From Brasenia schreberi (taxonomy: Eukaryota > Streptophyta > Magnoliopsida > Nymphaeales > Cabombaceae), in NCBI GenBank assembly GCA_036023115.1, contig JAYKKT010000086.1:14275501-14339500 (forward strand): DNA of 64,000 nt. The letters are read 5' to 3'. A model generated the notes under the pieces. It did no database searches and was not told the origin of the DNA. It saw only the letters and a program-made list of their open reading frames with translations. Shown piece by piece: positions 1-9,821 of the stretch (its first letter is position 1; every line of letters starts with the position of its first letter). The translations under genes were made by a program, and so were the position numbers.

Positions 1-590
1 TTCTTTATTGTTTCTTTCCAACACTTTTGTGGTCGTCCTCTACCTCTTTTAATACTTTCCAAATTTAGTTTTTCTAACCTTCTTATAGGTTCTTCATTTG
101 ATCTTCTTTCTATATGTCCAAACCATCTTAAACGATGTTCTCTCATTTTATCCTCTATTGGTGCCACTCCTACTTTGTTTCTAATAACTTCATTATGTAT
201 ACGGTCTTTTCTTGTATGACTACTCATCCATCTCAACATCTTCATTTCTGTCACAGACATCTTTTGTACATGTTGATGATTAATTGCCCAACACTCAGAA
301 CCATAAAACATGGCAGGCCTAATTGCTGCTCTATAATATTGACCTTTTAATTTTAATGGTATCTTCTTATCACAAAGAATACCTGATGCTCCTCTCCATT
401 TTAACCAACCAACATTAATTCTATGCGTAACATCTCCATCAATTCTTCCATCACTCTGAAAAATTGACCCTAGGTATTTAAAACTTTCCTTCTGAGGAAT
501 GCAATATGTGCCTATTTTAATTTCTATGTCCTCTGAAGTAACCAAATGATCAAACTTACATTCCATATATTCTGTCTTTGTTCTACTAAG
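1..590 (-). pseudogene. RTE-1 C-terminal domain fragment
   Basis: Downstream of the reverse transcriptase, the minus strand encodes broken pieces of the conserved RTE C-terminal region. The same segment in RTE-2 (20074-20307) reads as a recognisable LRWFGHIERRS stretch, and near base 1 the minus strand reads RGRGRPQKCWKETIK. The region probably contributes to target-primed reverse transcription, but its exact role is not settled. No frame stays open through it. Confidence 0.65.
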
Positions 591-1613
591 TCAGAGGCCT
601 TTGCTTTCTAATGTTTCTCTCCATAGTTCCAATTTTCTATTAACTTTTTTCTTAGACTCCTCCACTAATACAATGTCATGTGCAAATAACATACACCAAG
701 GTACTTCATCTTGAATATGTTTTGTTAACTCATCCATCACCATTATAAATAAGTATGGGCTTAAAGTTGATCCTTGATGTAACCCAATATTAACTTCAAA
801 GAAATCTGTCGTTCCTTCATGAGTCCTCACACATGTTTTCGCACCATCATACATGTCTCTTATAAGGTTAATATATGTCAATGAGATACTTGTTTTTTCC
901 AAAGTTCTCTAAAGAACCTCCCTCGGTACCCTATCATAAGCTTTTTCTAGATAAATAAATATCATGTGAAGGTCTTTCTTTTTTGCTCTAAAATGTTCCA
1001 TAAGACGTCTCAAAAGGTGAATCGCTTCAATGGTATATCTGCTTGGCATGAACCCAAATTGGTTCTCTGATGTACTTGATACTTGTCTTAACCTACGTTC
1101 GATAATTCTTTCCCATAATTTCATAGTATGACTCATTAACTTGATACCTTGATAATTCGCACAATTTTGAATGTCTCCCTTGTTCTTATATATGGGTATA
1201 AGTGTACTTGCTCTTCATTCCTCGGGCATCTTTTGGTTTTTCCATATTTCATTAAATAGTCTTGTGAGCCAAGTGATTCTTATTTCTCCTAGTATTTTTC
1301 AAACTTCTATAGGAATATTATCTGGTCTTACCGATTTACCATCCTTCATATGTTTAAGAGCCTCTTTGACTTCATTCTTTTGAATACGTCAGTAGAAATT
1401 GTGGTTTATATACTTGTCTTAGTTGTCTAAATCTCCTAAACTAATACTAACATTTTTATTTTCATTAAAAAGATTATAAAAATAGTTTTTCCATCTATTT
1501 CTAATATCATCATTTGCCACTAGAATTTTTTCATCCTCGTCTTTTATGCATCTAACATAATTAAGATCTTTAGTTTCTTATCTCTAGCCCTAGCTATCCT
1601 AAAAATATCTCTT
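591..1613 (-). pseudogene. RTE-1 reverse transcriptase, degenerate
   Basis: The minus strand encodes non-LTR reverse transcriptase motifs in order: [22 protein letters not shown], a fingers/palm segment ending [24 protein letters not shown], and the active-site segment MLFAHDIVLVEE. Two catalytic positions have changed. The first palm aspartate (FIDLEKAYD in relatives) reads FIYLEKAYD, and the FADD box reads FAHD. Frames break near 905 and between 1136 and 1613. The enzyme would have copied element RNA at a nicked target. This copy cannot be active. Confidence 0.8.
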
Positions 1614-2039
1614 TCACCCTCTTTTGAGTTGAGTTTTTTTATATAAGTCCTCCCAAATCTTAGCTTTTTCTTCACTAACGACCTTTTTTGCTTTCTTATA
1701 AGCTTCTAAAGTTTCACTAGTTTTTTTAGCATAATATAATTTGTAACATGCCCTCTTTGCCTTAATTTTATTTTGTACTACTTGACTCCACCACCAAGCT
1801 TCTTTTTGTGCCGGTACACCTCCCTTAGATACCCTTAACACATCTTTTGCAACTTTCCTAATATGTATAGCCATATTGTTCCACATATCACAGGGTGTGC
1901 CAACATAATTCCAAACATCTCCTTGCAGGATTTTCTGTTTAAATGTATTTTCTTTCTCGCTTTTGAGGTTCCACCATTTAGTCTGAATAGTTTGATGCAC
2001 TCTTTTCTTCTTTGTCCACTTTTTTATTTGTAAATCCAT
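1614..2039 (-). pseudogene. RTE-1 endonuclease-RT connecting region
   Basis: This 141-residue open stretch continues the endonuclease frame after the stop at 2055-2057. It starts MDLQIKKWTKKKR, directly following the conserved QHRLLV segment of RTE endonucleases. It is lysine-rich and probably helical, matching the linker between EN and RT in RTE proteins. RTE-2 has an equivalent but more damaged stretch at 21600-22060. No catalytic motif is visible. Confidence 0.6.
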
Positions 2040-2054
2040 AACTAAAAGTCGATG

Positions 2055-2834
2055 TTAGGTGGTTAAGCTTTCTCCTGGAATTACCTTACAATCTTTACAA
2101 CACGCTCTATCTTTTTTTCTACAAATAAAGTAATCAATTTGTGTTTGTGATAAGCCACTCTTATAAGTAATTAAATGTTCATCTCGTTTTTTGAAGATTG
2201 TATTGACTATAAAGAGATCAAATGCCATAGCAAAATTTAAAATCTCCCTACCTTCCTCATTTATATCCTCAAAACCAAAGTTTCCATGAATCCCTTGATA
2301 TCCTAATGCCTCTTTACCGATATGTCCATTTAAATCTCCTCGTAAACAAATCATCTCCCTTTGTGGAATATTTTGAAACACCTTATCTAACTCTTCCCAA
2401 AAAACTGTCTTTATACTATCTTCTAGTCCTACTTGGGGTGCGTAAGCACAAACTATATTCAAAACCTCTGCTCCTAACACTAATTTCAACGTTATGATTC
2501 GGTCACCATATCGTTGTATGTCTACTGTACTCTCCTTTAAATCTTTATTTATGATAATACCAACTCTGTTTCGAGCCTCTTCTTTACTTGAGTACCATAA
2601 TTTAAAACTTGTATCCTCTATCTCCTTTGCTTTTTCTCCAACCCATTTTGTCTCTTGTAAACATAGAATATGAATCTTTTTTCGAATCATAGTATCTACC
2701 ACCTCCATTAGCTTACCGGATAATGTTCCGATATTCCAAGAACCAATACGAATCTTATTATCTAGGACTAGCTTCCTTACCCTCCACATCCGTCCATAAT
2801 CAAAATGCGGAGACCCTCTTTGAAAAATTTTCAC
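2055..2834 (-). CDS. RTE-1 apurinic-type endonuclease domain
   Basis: This 259-residue frame has the order of an exonuclease-endonuclease-phosphatase fold: SWNIGTLSGK near residue 32 (metal-binding Asn), LQETKW with the catalytic Glu near residue 61, CAYAPQ, GDLNGHIG near residue 165, and SQTQIDYF near residue 230. The domain nicks target DNA to prime reverse transcription. It ends at a TAA where relatives have a Gln codon, one residue before the conserved His-Arg of the QHRLLV motif. The full domain therefore continues past the stop into 2039. Most of the fold is open, but it is cut off from a working polymerase. The start Met is only the first in frame. Confidence 0.82.
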   Translation of the reverse strand: MKIFQRGSPHFDYGRMWRVRKLVLDNKIRIGSWNIGTLSGKLMEVVDTMIRKKIHILCLQETKWVGEKAKEIEDTSFKLWYSSKEEARNRVGIIINKDLKESTVDIQRYGDRIITLKLVLGAEVLNIVCAYAPQVGLEDSIKTVFWEELDKVFQNIPQREMICLRGDLNGHIGKEALGYQGIHGNFGFEDINEEGREILNFAMAFDLFIVNTIFKKRDEHLITYKSGLSQTQIDYFICRKKDRACCKDCKVIPGESLTT

Positions 2835-3155
2835 TACATTCTAGCGGCAATGTAGCGGGACTAACTTCTTTACCCACACCCATCCATGATATGGGAACCC
2901 TCTCTGTAATTGATTCACTACATTCGGGCGAAAATGTAGTGGCCCTTGCTTACTTCTTACTTTATTCGGGCTCTGCAGCATGTCACTAGGTGGGGACGCC
3001 CCAAAGCAATGCTCATAATTTTTGTAATCCATGTTATAAAAATCCGATGAAGTTTTATGCTGAATGTCGGAAGCCTAACACAACCCTCCTCCTTTATACG
3101 GGCTTGGGACCGTCAATGCAAGGTTAATCCTTACATGAGCGGAGTTTGGTGTTGA

Positions 3156-3355
3156 AACCCAAATGAAGGAAAATATGAAAAATTGAAAGTCCTTTTGATT
3201 GAAGCTAAAAGGAATTCCCTTTTGAAAACAAATTTTGGAAACCCGAAATGTCAAAACGACATAGGAATGTCTTACTTGGGGCAGATGGCCTTCATAGGCT
3301 TCTCCTCAAGCTCATTCGTCTCCTAAATGAGTCTCTAAACTTCACACTTCATTGG
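3156..3355 (+). other. P1 element 3' UTR remnant (Tat)
   Basis: This stretch is the reverse complement of the 3' UTR found at about 42560-42730 in N2; shared phrases include GAAGCTAAAAGGA. It is therefore the internal 3' region of a plus-strand Tat element lying just upstream of LTR P1. The PPT and its hairpin, present in the other copies, are missing directly before the LTR, so a deletion of roughly 250 bp is inferred. Confidence 0.6.
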
Positions 3356-3997
3356 TGTAAATACCCCAAAATCAAACGATTTTCAAAAACAAACACCTGG
3401 TTTAAAACATCTATTTAAAAATCAGATTTTGAGTTTTTGAAAACCTAGGAGTTGCAAAAGCTTTAAACTTCTGTTTCAAACCCCATTCAAAATACGAATT
3501 TCTCAAACTCGGGCCAAGTCCCAATTTTGTAAAAACCCAAATCCAACAGGTGGAGCCTGATTAAAAGCAGCCTCGAAAGTAGGTTCAAAAGCCCAAAAAG
3601 CATCCTGGTCATATAAAAGTAGGATCAAACGGCGAAAGGAAAGCCCAGGCTAGAAGTAGACTTAAAGCCCAGAGCATCAAATACCAAGGCAAGAACATCC
3701 ACCAAAATAGCAGAAATCAAAGCCTGAAACAACAAAAATCAGTTGAAATAGAGTCCAAAAAGGTGAGAAGGAGTTCGAACGAAAAGGTTGGGGAAGACCC
3801 AGCCCAAGACAGAGTGCTGATGAAGCTAGGGCCCACAGAAACTGTCTATCTCGAAACGGCAAGAGGGACTGAAGAAACAAAAATTTAGATTGGATCTGGA
3901 CCCAAATATCTAGATCCAAACCCAAATAGTATTTGGATTGGATTTGGATCTCAAAATCCAAATCCAAGATCCATACCCAAGACCCACCTCATTTGCC

Positions 3998-4005
3998 TAT
4001 AAATA
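3998..4005 (+). promoter_or_regulatory. TATA box of LTR P1
   Basis: TATAAATA followed by GAGGTGAGGGGG lies about 640 bp from the LTR start and about 30 bp before a TTCACGTGAA block. The same box occurs at matching positions in LTRs S2 and N2 on the other strand. Confidence 0.65.
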
Positions 4006-4242
4006 GAGGTGAGGGGGTACCATAAGTTCACGTGAAATCAAGATTGGGAGGCTTGAGAAGAGAGAGAATGAGTGGAGGGCATAAAGTAGATTTGGTGGGC
4101 CATGACCATGTGGGCTTGATCAAGGGCATGGGTTCCAACCTTGTATGAACCTAGGCTCAAACCAAAGTGATGCACCGACTTGAAGAAGGGCTGCACAAAG
4201 GCGTGGAGGCATGGGCGAAGCATGGTGGACCGGCTCGAAGAG

Positions 4243-4247
4243 GTAGG
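4243..4247. repeat. Target site duplication of solo LTR S1 (left copy)
   Basis: GTAGG precedes the S1 terminus TGTAGAGG. GTAGT follows its other end at 7481-7485. The two copies differ at one base, as expected for an old insertion. Confidence 0.65.
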
Positions 4248-5039
4248 TGTAGAGGCTAGAAAATCCCCACCTCTGGTTCTTAGGCTTGAAGCGAATCTTT
4301 TTGTGTGTCTAAGTCCTATTTAAGCAAACAGGGCGTGCCAACTAGCTTATTTAAACTAGCGAAGAGATATTTTGAAATCTGACTCCTATCATGGCGACTG
4401 TGAGCAAGCAAGCTCTTTTCGTCGCAGACCTTCTTGCACCGATGCGCAAGGGTCAGTCTGTACGCTTAGAAAATCGAGTTTTTGACATGATAACCTAGGA
4501 AAATGTTTGAGGTGTTTGATTCGGGCTGTTTTTGTATGGTTTTCAAGTTTTATTTCACGTGGATTTGCACGTGCCCGTGTCTTTCTTTTTATCCTTTTTT
4601 GGGCCAACTAGGCGTGTGTATGCACACGTGACCTAAGTGGGGCGACTTTAAGCGGGAGTGTGGGGTTTGCTTTGATGCAATATGCGTCCTAACTTGTGGT
4701 ATGGCGTATATGCAATGCAAACTCACGCAACTCTAAAGGGAAAACCTGAATTGAAAGACAGTGCGGAAGGGAAATGACTTAATGTAAATTGCAAAAGGGA
4801 AATTGCAAAAAGGGAATATGGCTATATTTTAAGAGCTGAAAGGCTCAATTGTGAAAGTGTGTGCCATGTATATATGTAAAGACTACGCACACTGCTGAAC
4901 CTTAAAACCCAAATCTTAAAGACATAGCCGAAAGGGAAATACTTATAATATATATGGGCCCGAAGGTCGCCAGCGTGTGCGTGGGTGTTGTGTGTATATT
5001 GAAAGACAACTCACACGACTTAAATGAAACCCAAATATA

Positions 5040-5350
5040 ATTGCAATATGGCCTTAACTAAGGTCTTGGGAGTAAGAGCGAAAGCTCAATGTGTGTGAGT
5101 GTAGAATTGAAGTACTACACACACGACATGAAATTAAACCCAAATATAATTGCAATAGGCCTTGACTAAGGTCTTGGGAGTAAGAGCGAAAGCTCAATGT
5201 GTTTGAGTGTAGAATTGAAGTACTACGCACACAACATGAAGTAAAACACCCAAAACGAAATTGTAATAGGCCCTTACTTGGGTCTTGAAAATAAGAGCGA
5301 AAGCTCAATGTGTGTGAGTGTGAAAATTGAAAGACAACACACACAACTTA
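5040..5350 (-). repeat. 110-bp LTR subrepeats, about 3 copies (S1)
   Basis: The phrase AAGAGCGAAAGCTCAATGTG recurs near 5076, 5185 and 5296 at about 110-bp spacing. Each is followed by a GTGTGAGTGT stretch and an AACCCAAATATAATTGCAAT-like segment. Confidence 0.75.
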
Positions 5351-6389
5351 AACAAAACCCCACGCAACTTAAATTATATACGTATAGCTATATCATAAGG
5401 GTTGATTAGGCCCATGTGTGTGTCAAAATCGTGTGCAGCTAAGAGCGAGATAGGCTCAAGTGCACGTGTGTGTGGGTGTGCCAAACCACATTATTACAAA
5501 CGGGGGGAGACAACGCTCCATTATTACAACCTCAAATCGAATTTAATTAAGCATAAGCAAGTCTATAAACAAGGACCGAGTTAGGCACTTACGTATAGCT
5601 GGTCCGGGCGTGACTTGCTTGCGCTTGGGCTGGTGAGTGGCCTTGGGCTGAAAGAGGGAGCTCCTTGGATGGGCACGGCAAGGGAGTGTGCTGGCCGAAT
5701 GAAAGAGGTGCTGCGGGTGGCGCCTTGGCGCTAGCCGAGTGGAGTTAGCTGGGTTGCTGCCTTGGCTGGGGTAGTTAGGGGTGCTTAGGGAAGATAAGGA
5801 GAGCTAAGGTGTGTCACTAAGGCATGGGGCAAGTCCTAGGGAGAGGTAAGGCTGGGTATGTAAGTTAGGGGGCTGTCTAAGGGAAAGGAGGGGGCAGGTG
5901 GTACAGTCGGTTGAGGCTGGCCGAATGGATGGAAGGTGGCAGGTGGTGGCCGACTGGATGAAATGGAGATGGCTAAGGAAGAGTGGCGTGGTGGTGGCTA
6001 AGAGTGGAGGGGCAGTGAAGAGAGGGTGGTGTTGTGATGGGGTACTAACCGGAGTGGAGGGCTGGCCGGAGGGTGAAGGTGGCGGGTGTCAAAGGTGCAG
6101 TCGGTTGAGGGAAGGTGGCAGATGGAGTCGGTGGCGTGGAGTGGAGCTGGCCGAAGTGGAGTGGAGTGAAGTGGTGCTGCTGGAAGTTGGAGGTGGCGGG
6201 TTCCAAGAGGGTGAGAGAAATGATAGGTGAGAGAGAGAGAGGGGGCTCGACTGCCCAAGAAAGCATGAAAAACCCGCCCACTAGGGGGGGTTTTATAGGC
6301 TTTTAGTGGGGTTGGTTGGGCTGGTATTGGGGGGGGGCTGGTTTAGGGGTATGGTGGTGGTGGTTAGGGGATATGGTGGGCTGGGTATT

Positions 6390-6710
6390 TAGGTGGGCTA
6401 GATATTTATCTTAGGTGGTTGTAGGGATATGGTGTGCTAGGGTTTTAGGTGGGCTGGTTTAGTGGTTTAGGGTTTAGCTAGGTGGGTTGGGCTTAGGGTG
6501 AGGTTTAGTGGAGTGGGTTAGGTGTTTAGGCTAGGATTAGGGTGAGGTTAGGGGAATTAGGCTAGGTTTAGGGGAGGATTAGGTGATTAAGTTAGGATTA
6601 GGGAAGGATTAGGGAAGTGGGTTAGGTGATTAGGCTAGGATTAGGTCGGGATTAGGGGGAAATGGCTAGGTAAAGGAGATTAGGCTTATGATTAGGGTTA
6701 GGAGCATCCC
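6390..6710. repeat. Degenerate telomere-like GGTTAGG/TTTAGGG tract in LTR S1
   Basis: About 300 bp dominated by TTAGG, TTAGGG and GGATTAGG words with no exact period. Equivalent tracts occur at the same place in S2, S4, N2, N3, N4 and (C-rich strand) P1. It is a property of this LTR family, not a chromosome-end array. Confidence 0.7.
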
Positions 6711-7480
6711 TTTGCATGGCCCATGGACCTAGTAGCATTAAGTTGGTGCAACCCTAGGTTAGGTGTAGGTGCATACAAGCTTAAACCCACACTCATTAGG
6801 CTAACCCACATGATTAACCCAAAACTTGACACACAAGTCAAGCTTAATACATTTCACTCATATCTAATCCTCCCCATTCTCTCTCATACCCAAGATTCCC
6901 ATGTGAATTTGTTGTGGGCCCCACCTCCATTTATGAGAAGGTGATGTGGGCCATGGATGTGGATATTGGATGTGGATATTTATGGTCCAGATCCAATCCA
7001 AAGCTGAATTCTGACTCCTTCGGGGTATGTTCGAAACGAACGGTTTGTGCGGGGCCTGACCGCATCAATACTCCGTCTTGCGTTGGGTCTTCGCCAACAT
7101 TGTCATCCGCTTCTGTTTTCACCTTCTGGAGATGATTTCAAACAATTTTGTTGATAACAGGGGCTTGGATGTTCGAGATTCTGGGGATGAATCTAATACG
7201 AGAGTTGACGTGCCGGGCTCGACATGTGCTCCTGTTCCGGGCTCTCTTTTGCTCTTCTGGTCCTGCTTTCATCAGGCCAAGTCGCTTTGTGGGGCTTCAA
7301 AACATTCTTTTAAAAGGTTTTAAAACTATATTATACATATTTTAAAACATATATAGTTTAAAACGTATGTATAGGGTTGTCTGGAAGGCTCCTAGGTTTC
7401 CAGACTCAAAATAGCCCTTTGGAGAAGCTTTTGCAAAACTAGGTTATTTGAGAAATTCGTGGGATTTTGGGGTGTTTACA

Positions 7481-7485
7481 GTAGT
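7481..7485. repeat. Target site duplication of solo LTR S1 (right copy)
   Basis: GTAGT after the S1 end, paired with GTAGG at 4243-4247. Confidence 0.65.
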
Positions 7486-9561
7486 TCTCTTAACCTCACC
7501 CTAACCTAGCCTAAACCACCTAACCCACCCCACCAAACCTAACCCAAAACTAGCCTAGAACTAGCCCCTTTCACCTAAACCGACACAAACTTCCTCCTAA
7601 CCTACCTAGATCTACCCAACCGAGTGTAGCTGCACTCGGTTTGAACCTATTTCCTACACTCCCCTAGACACCACCCGGCTCCTGACACCTACCGCGCCCC
7701 TATTTCGCGCACCTAGCACCTACCCGCTTAGCGCCTGCCTTCTGCCGTGCGCCCCTGTCCTGCCCGACTAGCGCCTGCCGCTCCTATACCCCACACCCGC
7801 CAGCCACAGCTCCCGTGCCTAGTGCCTAGCGCCCGCGCGTCACCTGCTACCCGGATCATAACCTAAACACCCTAACAACCTAACACCCTAACACCCCACA
7901 CCTTAGCCGTGACCTATCCAACTCCCACGGCCCAAAATCGACCTAGACTCGACTAGGGCCGCACCTTGTTGTGACCGGCCTTAGTAAACCCGCCTTTTGG
8001 CCGAACCTAAGCCTTTCCTAAGCCTAAGCATCCGGCTGCCCCGCAAGCATACCCTAAGCTTAAAGTCACGTCAAAACCCACCTAGGGAGACCCATCTCTT
8101 GGCTGCCAAGGTGGACAAACCTGAGCACGATTGAGAGGAAAAGTCGACCACTTGTAAGTGTTTAAATTCGGTTTTTACCTTACTCATTTCAAATTTAATT
8201 CAATTCGATACGGGTTGTAATAATGAAGCGTAGTCTCCCCCTGAAATGTAATATTTGTGCTTGATACACGAAGCACACACATACACTTCAGCCATATTGC
8301 TCTTAGATGTACATGAAACACCCACGTGCACTTGAGCCTTTCCGCTCTTAATTGCACACAATTGCACACACATTGAACCTTTCCGCTCTTAAGCTAAAGT
8401 ATATATTTCCCTTTGGGTATTTACTTTAGTGAAAGTTGTGTGAATTGCAATTCAATTCGGGTTGTTACATTTTATGTCGTGTGAGTTTGTCATTTAAATT
8501 TCACACTCGCACATAAGAAGTACTTGAGCACTTCTCCACACTGTCACGCACCTTTTGAGCCTTTGTTTCTCATAAGATATAGCATACTTATATATTCTCT
8601 CACTGCATGAGTTTTACATTAAGTCGTGTATACACTTACATTTCTGGGTGGTTCAATTCATGTCGTGTGAGTTTGTCATTTAAATTTCTCACTACACACA
8701 CGCATGCATTGAGCCTTTCCGCTCTTATCATATATCTATATTTCAATTTCGGCAAAGTTCAATTCATGTCGTGTGAGTTTGTCATTTAAATTTCACACTA
8801 CACACATGCGTGCATTGAGCCTTTATGCTCTTACTATATACTTATATTTCAATTTCGGCAAGTTCAATTCAAGTCGTGTGAGTTGTCTTTCCATTTACAC
8901 ACCAAAAGCACTCACTCACATTGAGCCTTTCCGCTCTTAAGATATAAGTATATTTCAATTCTTCAATTTACATTCAAGTCGTGCGAGTTGCTTTCAAGTT
9001 CGGGTATTTCCCTTAAGCTGCGCGAGTTGCACTTCCATTCGGGTATTTACATTAAGTTGTGTGTGTGAGTTGCTTTAAATTCGAGCCTAGCTCACATCAT
9101 CATATCAAACCCAAAAAATATTTGTGCGCCCTTGCATTCGCGTGTTTTCAAAAGGAAACCTCGAATCTACACTAAAACACGCTGAAATTAGGCCACTTAT
9201 ACACACACATATTCGGCCTAAATAGCTAAAACTCGAGAGACTTGAAAACATGCAACCCCCGTAATAAATACTACAATTTAGGCATACAATCATCGAAACC
9301 CTTACTTTTCTTTCAAAGTATACGTTTTGTTTAAAAGATCAAAGGTTTTCTAAGCGCTTAAACTGACCCTTGAGCAGCGGTTCAAGAAGGTTTAAAGCGA
9401 AAAGATCCCGCTTGCTCATAATTGCCTTTTAAAAATGTCCGATATTTCAAAACTTCGCTAGCTTGAGCAAGCTAGCTGGCACGCCCTTTAAAAGCGATAT
9501 AGGCACGAGAAGGTTCATTTCAGGCCTCAAAAGCCAGAAGTGAGAATTTTCGTTGTTTACA

Positions 9562-9809
9562 ATTGTCATCACACACCATGCATGCATACATACAAAGTCG
9601 GCCATGCATGATCATGTTTGGGACTAGCGTTCAATTCACGTCAAGTCCCCTTTGGCTAAAAATCCTCTCCCCTATGATCCAAGGAAAAGGATTTTATGAA
9701 ATGAAGGATGATTTATATTCTCAAGATAATTTGGGAAGTAAATCAAAAAGGGTTTTTTCTTCTTTGCCATTATCCAAATGAATTTGGATTAATGCCAAAG
9801 AGGGGCATA
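9562..9809 (+). other. P2 element 3' UTR remnant with hairpin and PPT
   Basis: This is a 248-bp internal remnant of plus-strand element P2, between the inserted LTR P1 and the P2 3' LTR. It resembles the 3' UTR of N2-N4, including an ATGATCATGTTTGGGACTAG-type segment. It ends with the PPT-overlapping hairpin (9762-9800) and a PPT reading CCAAAGAGGGGCATA at 9795-9809. The rest of P2 lies left of the window. Confidence 0.75.
9762..9800 (+). promoter_or_regulatory. PPT-overlapping hairpin of P2
   Basis: CTTTGCCATTATCCAAAT pairs with ATTTGGATTAATGCCAAAG around a 2-base centre, with one extra T and one C/C mismatch. The 3' arm runs into the PPT. The same structure with base-pair substitutions occurs in N3 and N4, a related one in N1, and a collapsed palindrome in N2. 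Confidence 0.7.
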
Positions 9810-9816
9810 TGTAAAC

Positions 9817-9821
9817 ACCCT
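9817..9821. repeat. Target site duplication ACCCT of solo LTR S2 (left copy)
   Basis: Identical to 12865-12869 on the other side of S2, which makes S2 the best-bounded insertion in the window. Confidence 0.85.

Larger units (their letters stand above)
1..3155 (-). mobile_element. RTE-1: non-LTR (RTE-clade LINE) retrotransposon, 3' end cut by window edge
   Basis: On the minus strand an apurinic-type endonuclease is followed by a reverse transcriptase and a LINE C-terminal segment, with no ORF1 gag. That is the compact RTE layout. A second copy (RTE-2) aligns along its whole length. The 5' leader (about 2835-3155) is not coding; it holds short repeats containing CACTACATTC and the phrase GGCTTGGGACC. 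The 5' boundary is approximate: Tat-like sequence begins around 3156-3180. The 3' tail lies before base 1. Stops, frameshifts and two altered catalytic aspartates make this a dead copy. It lies inside the internal region of plus-strand Tat element P1. Confidence 0.85.
4248..7480 (-). mobile_element. Solo LTR S1 (Tat, minus orientation)
   Basis: The LTR is 3.23 kb with termini TGTAGAGGCTAG and GGGGTGTTTACA. It sits between near-identical 5-bp duplications and has no internal region on either side, so it is a solo LTR left by LTR-LTR recombination. On the plus strand it carries, in order, the three-stem block (4330-4460), about three 110-bp subrepeats, the stem-loop near 5500, a GGTTAGG-rich tract (6390-6710) and the U3 inverted repeats. 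It belongs with S4, N3 and N4, which share the TGTAGA terminus and have CATAAATGG where P1 has TATAAATAG. The G-rich frames inside it are not genes. Confidence 0.85.
3356..9561 (+). mobile_element. P1: 3' LTR of a plus-strand Tat element, split by solo LTR S1
   Basis: The LTR begins TGTAAATACCCC and ends GAGAATTTTCGTTGTTTACA. With S1 removed it is about 2.97 kb. It has the shared anatomy of this family: a promoter-side region rich in GGATTTGG inverted repeats, a TATAAATA box about 640 bp in, a C-rich degenerate CCTAAACC tract, the GGAG/CTCC stem-loop near 8220-8250, CTCACA-type subrepeats (8400-9060), and the three-stem block near 9370-9490. The flank resumes at 9562 with ATTGT, the expected right copy of its target duplication. 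The left copy is outside the window. It sits inside the internal region of P2. Confidence 0.82.

Noticed and set aside
4390..4410. Ogre-like primer binding site (TGGCGACT word) in LTR S1
   Set aside because: It is inside the LTR, on the antisense strand of the element, and is one arm of the GCGAC/GTCGC stem.
5898..6306. Overlapping frames on both strands in the G-rich part of LTR S1
   Set aside because: Same cause: skewed composition inside a defined LTR, with no domain or conservation.
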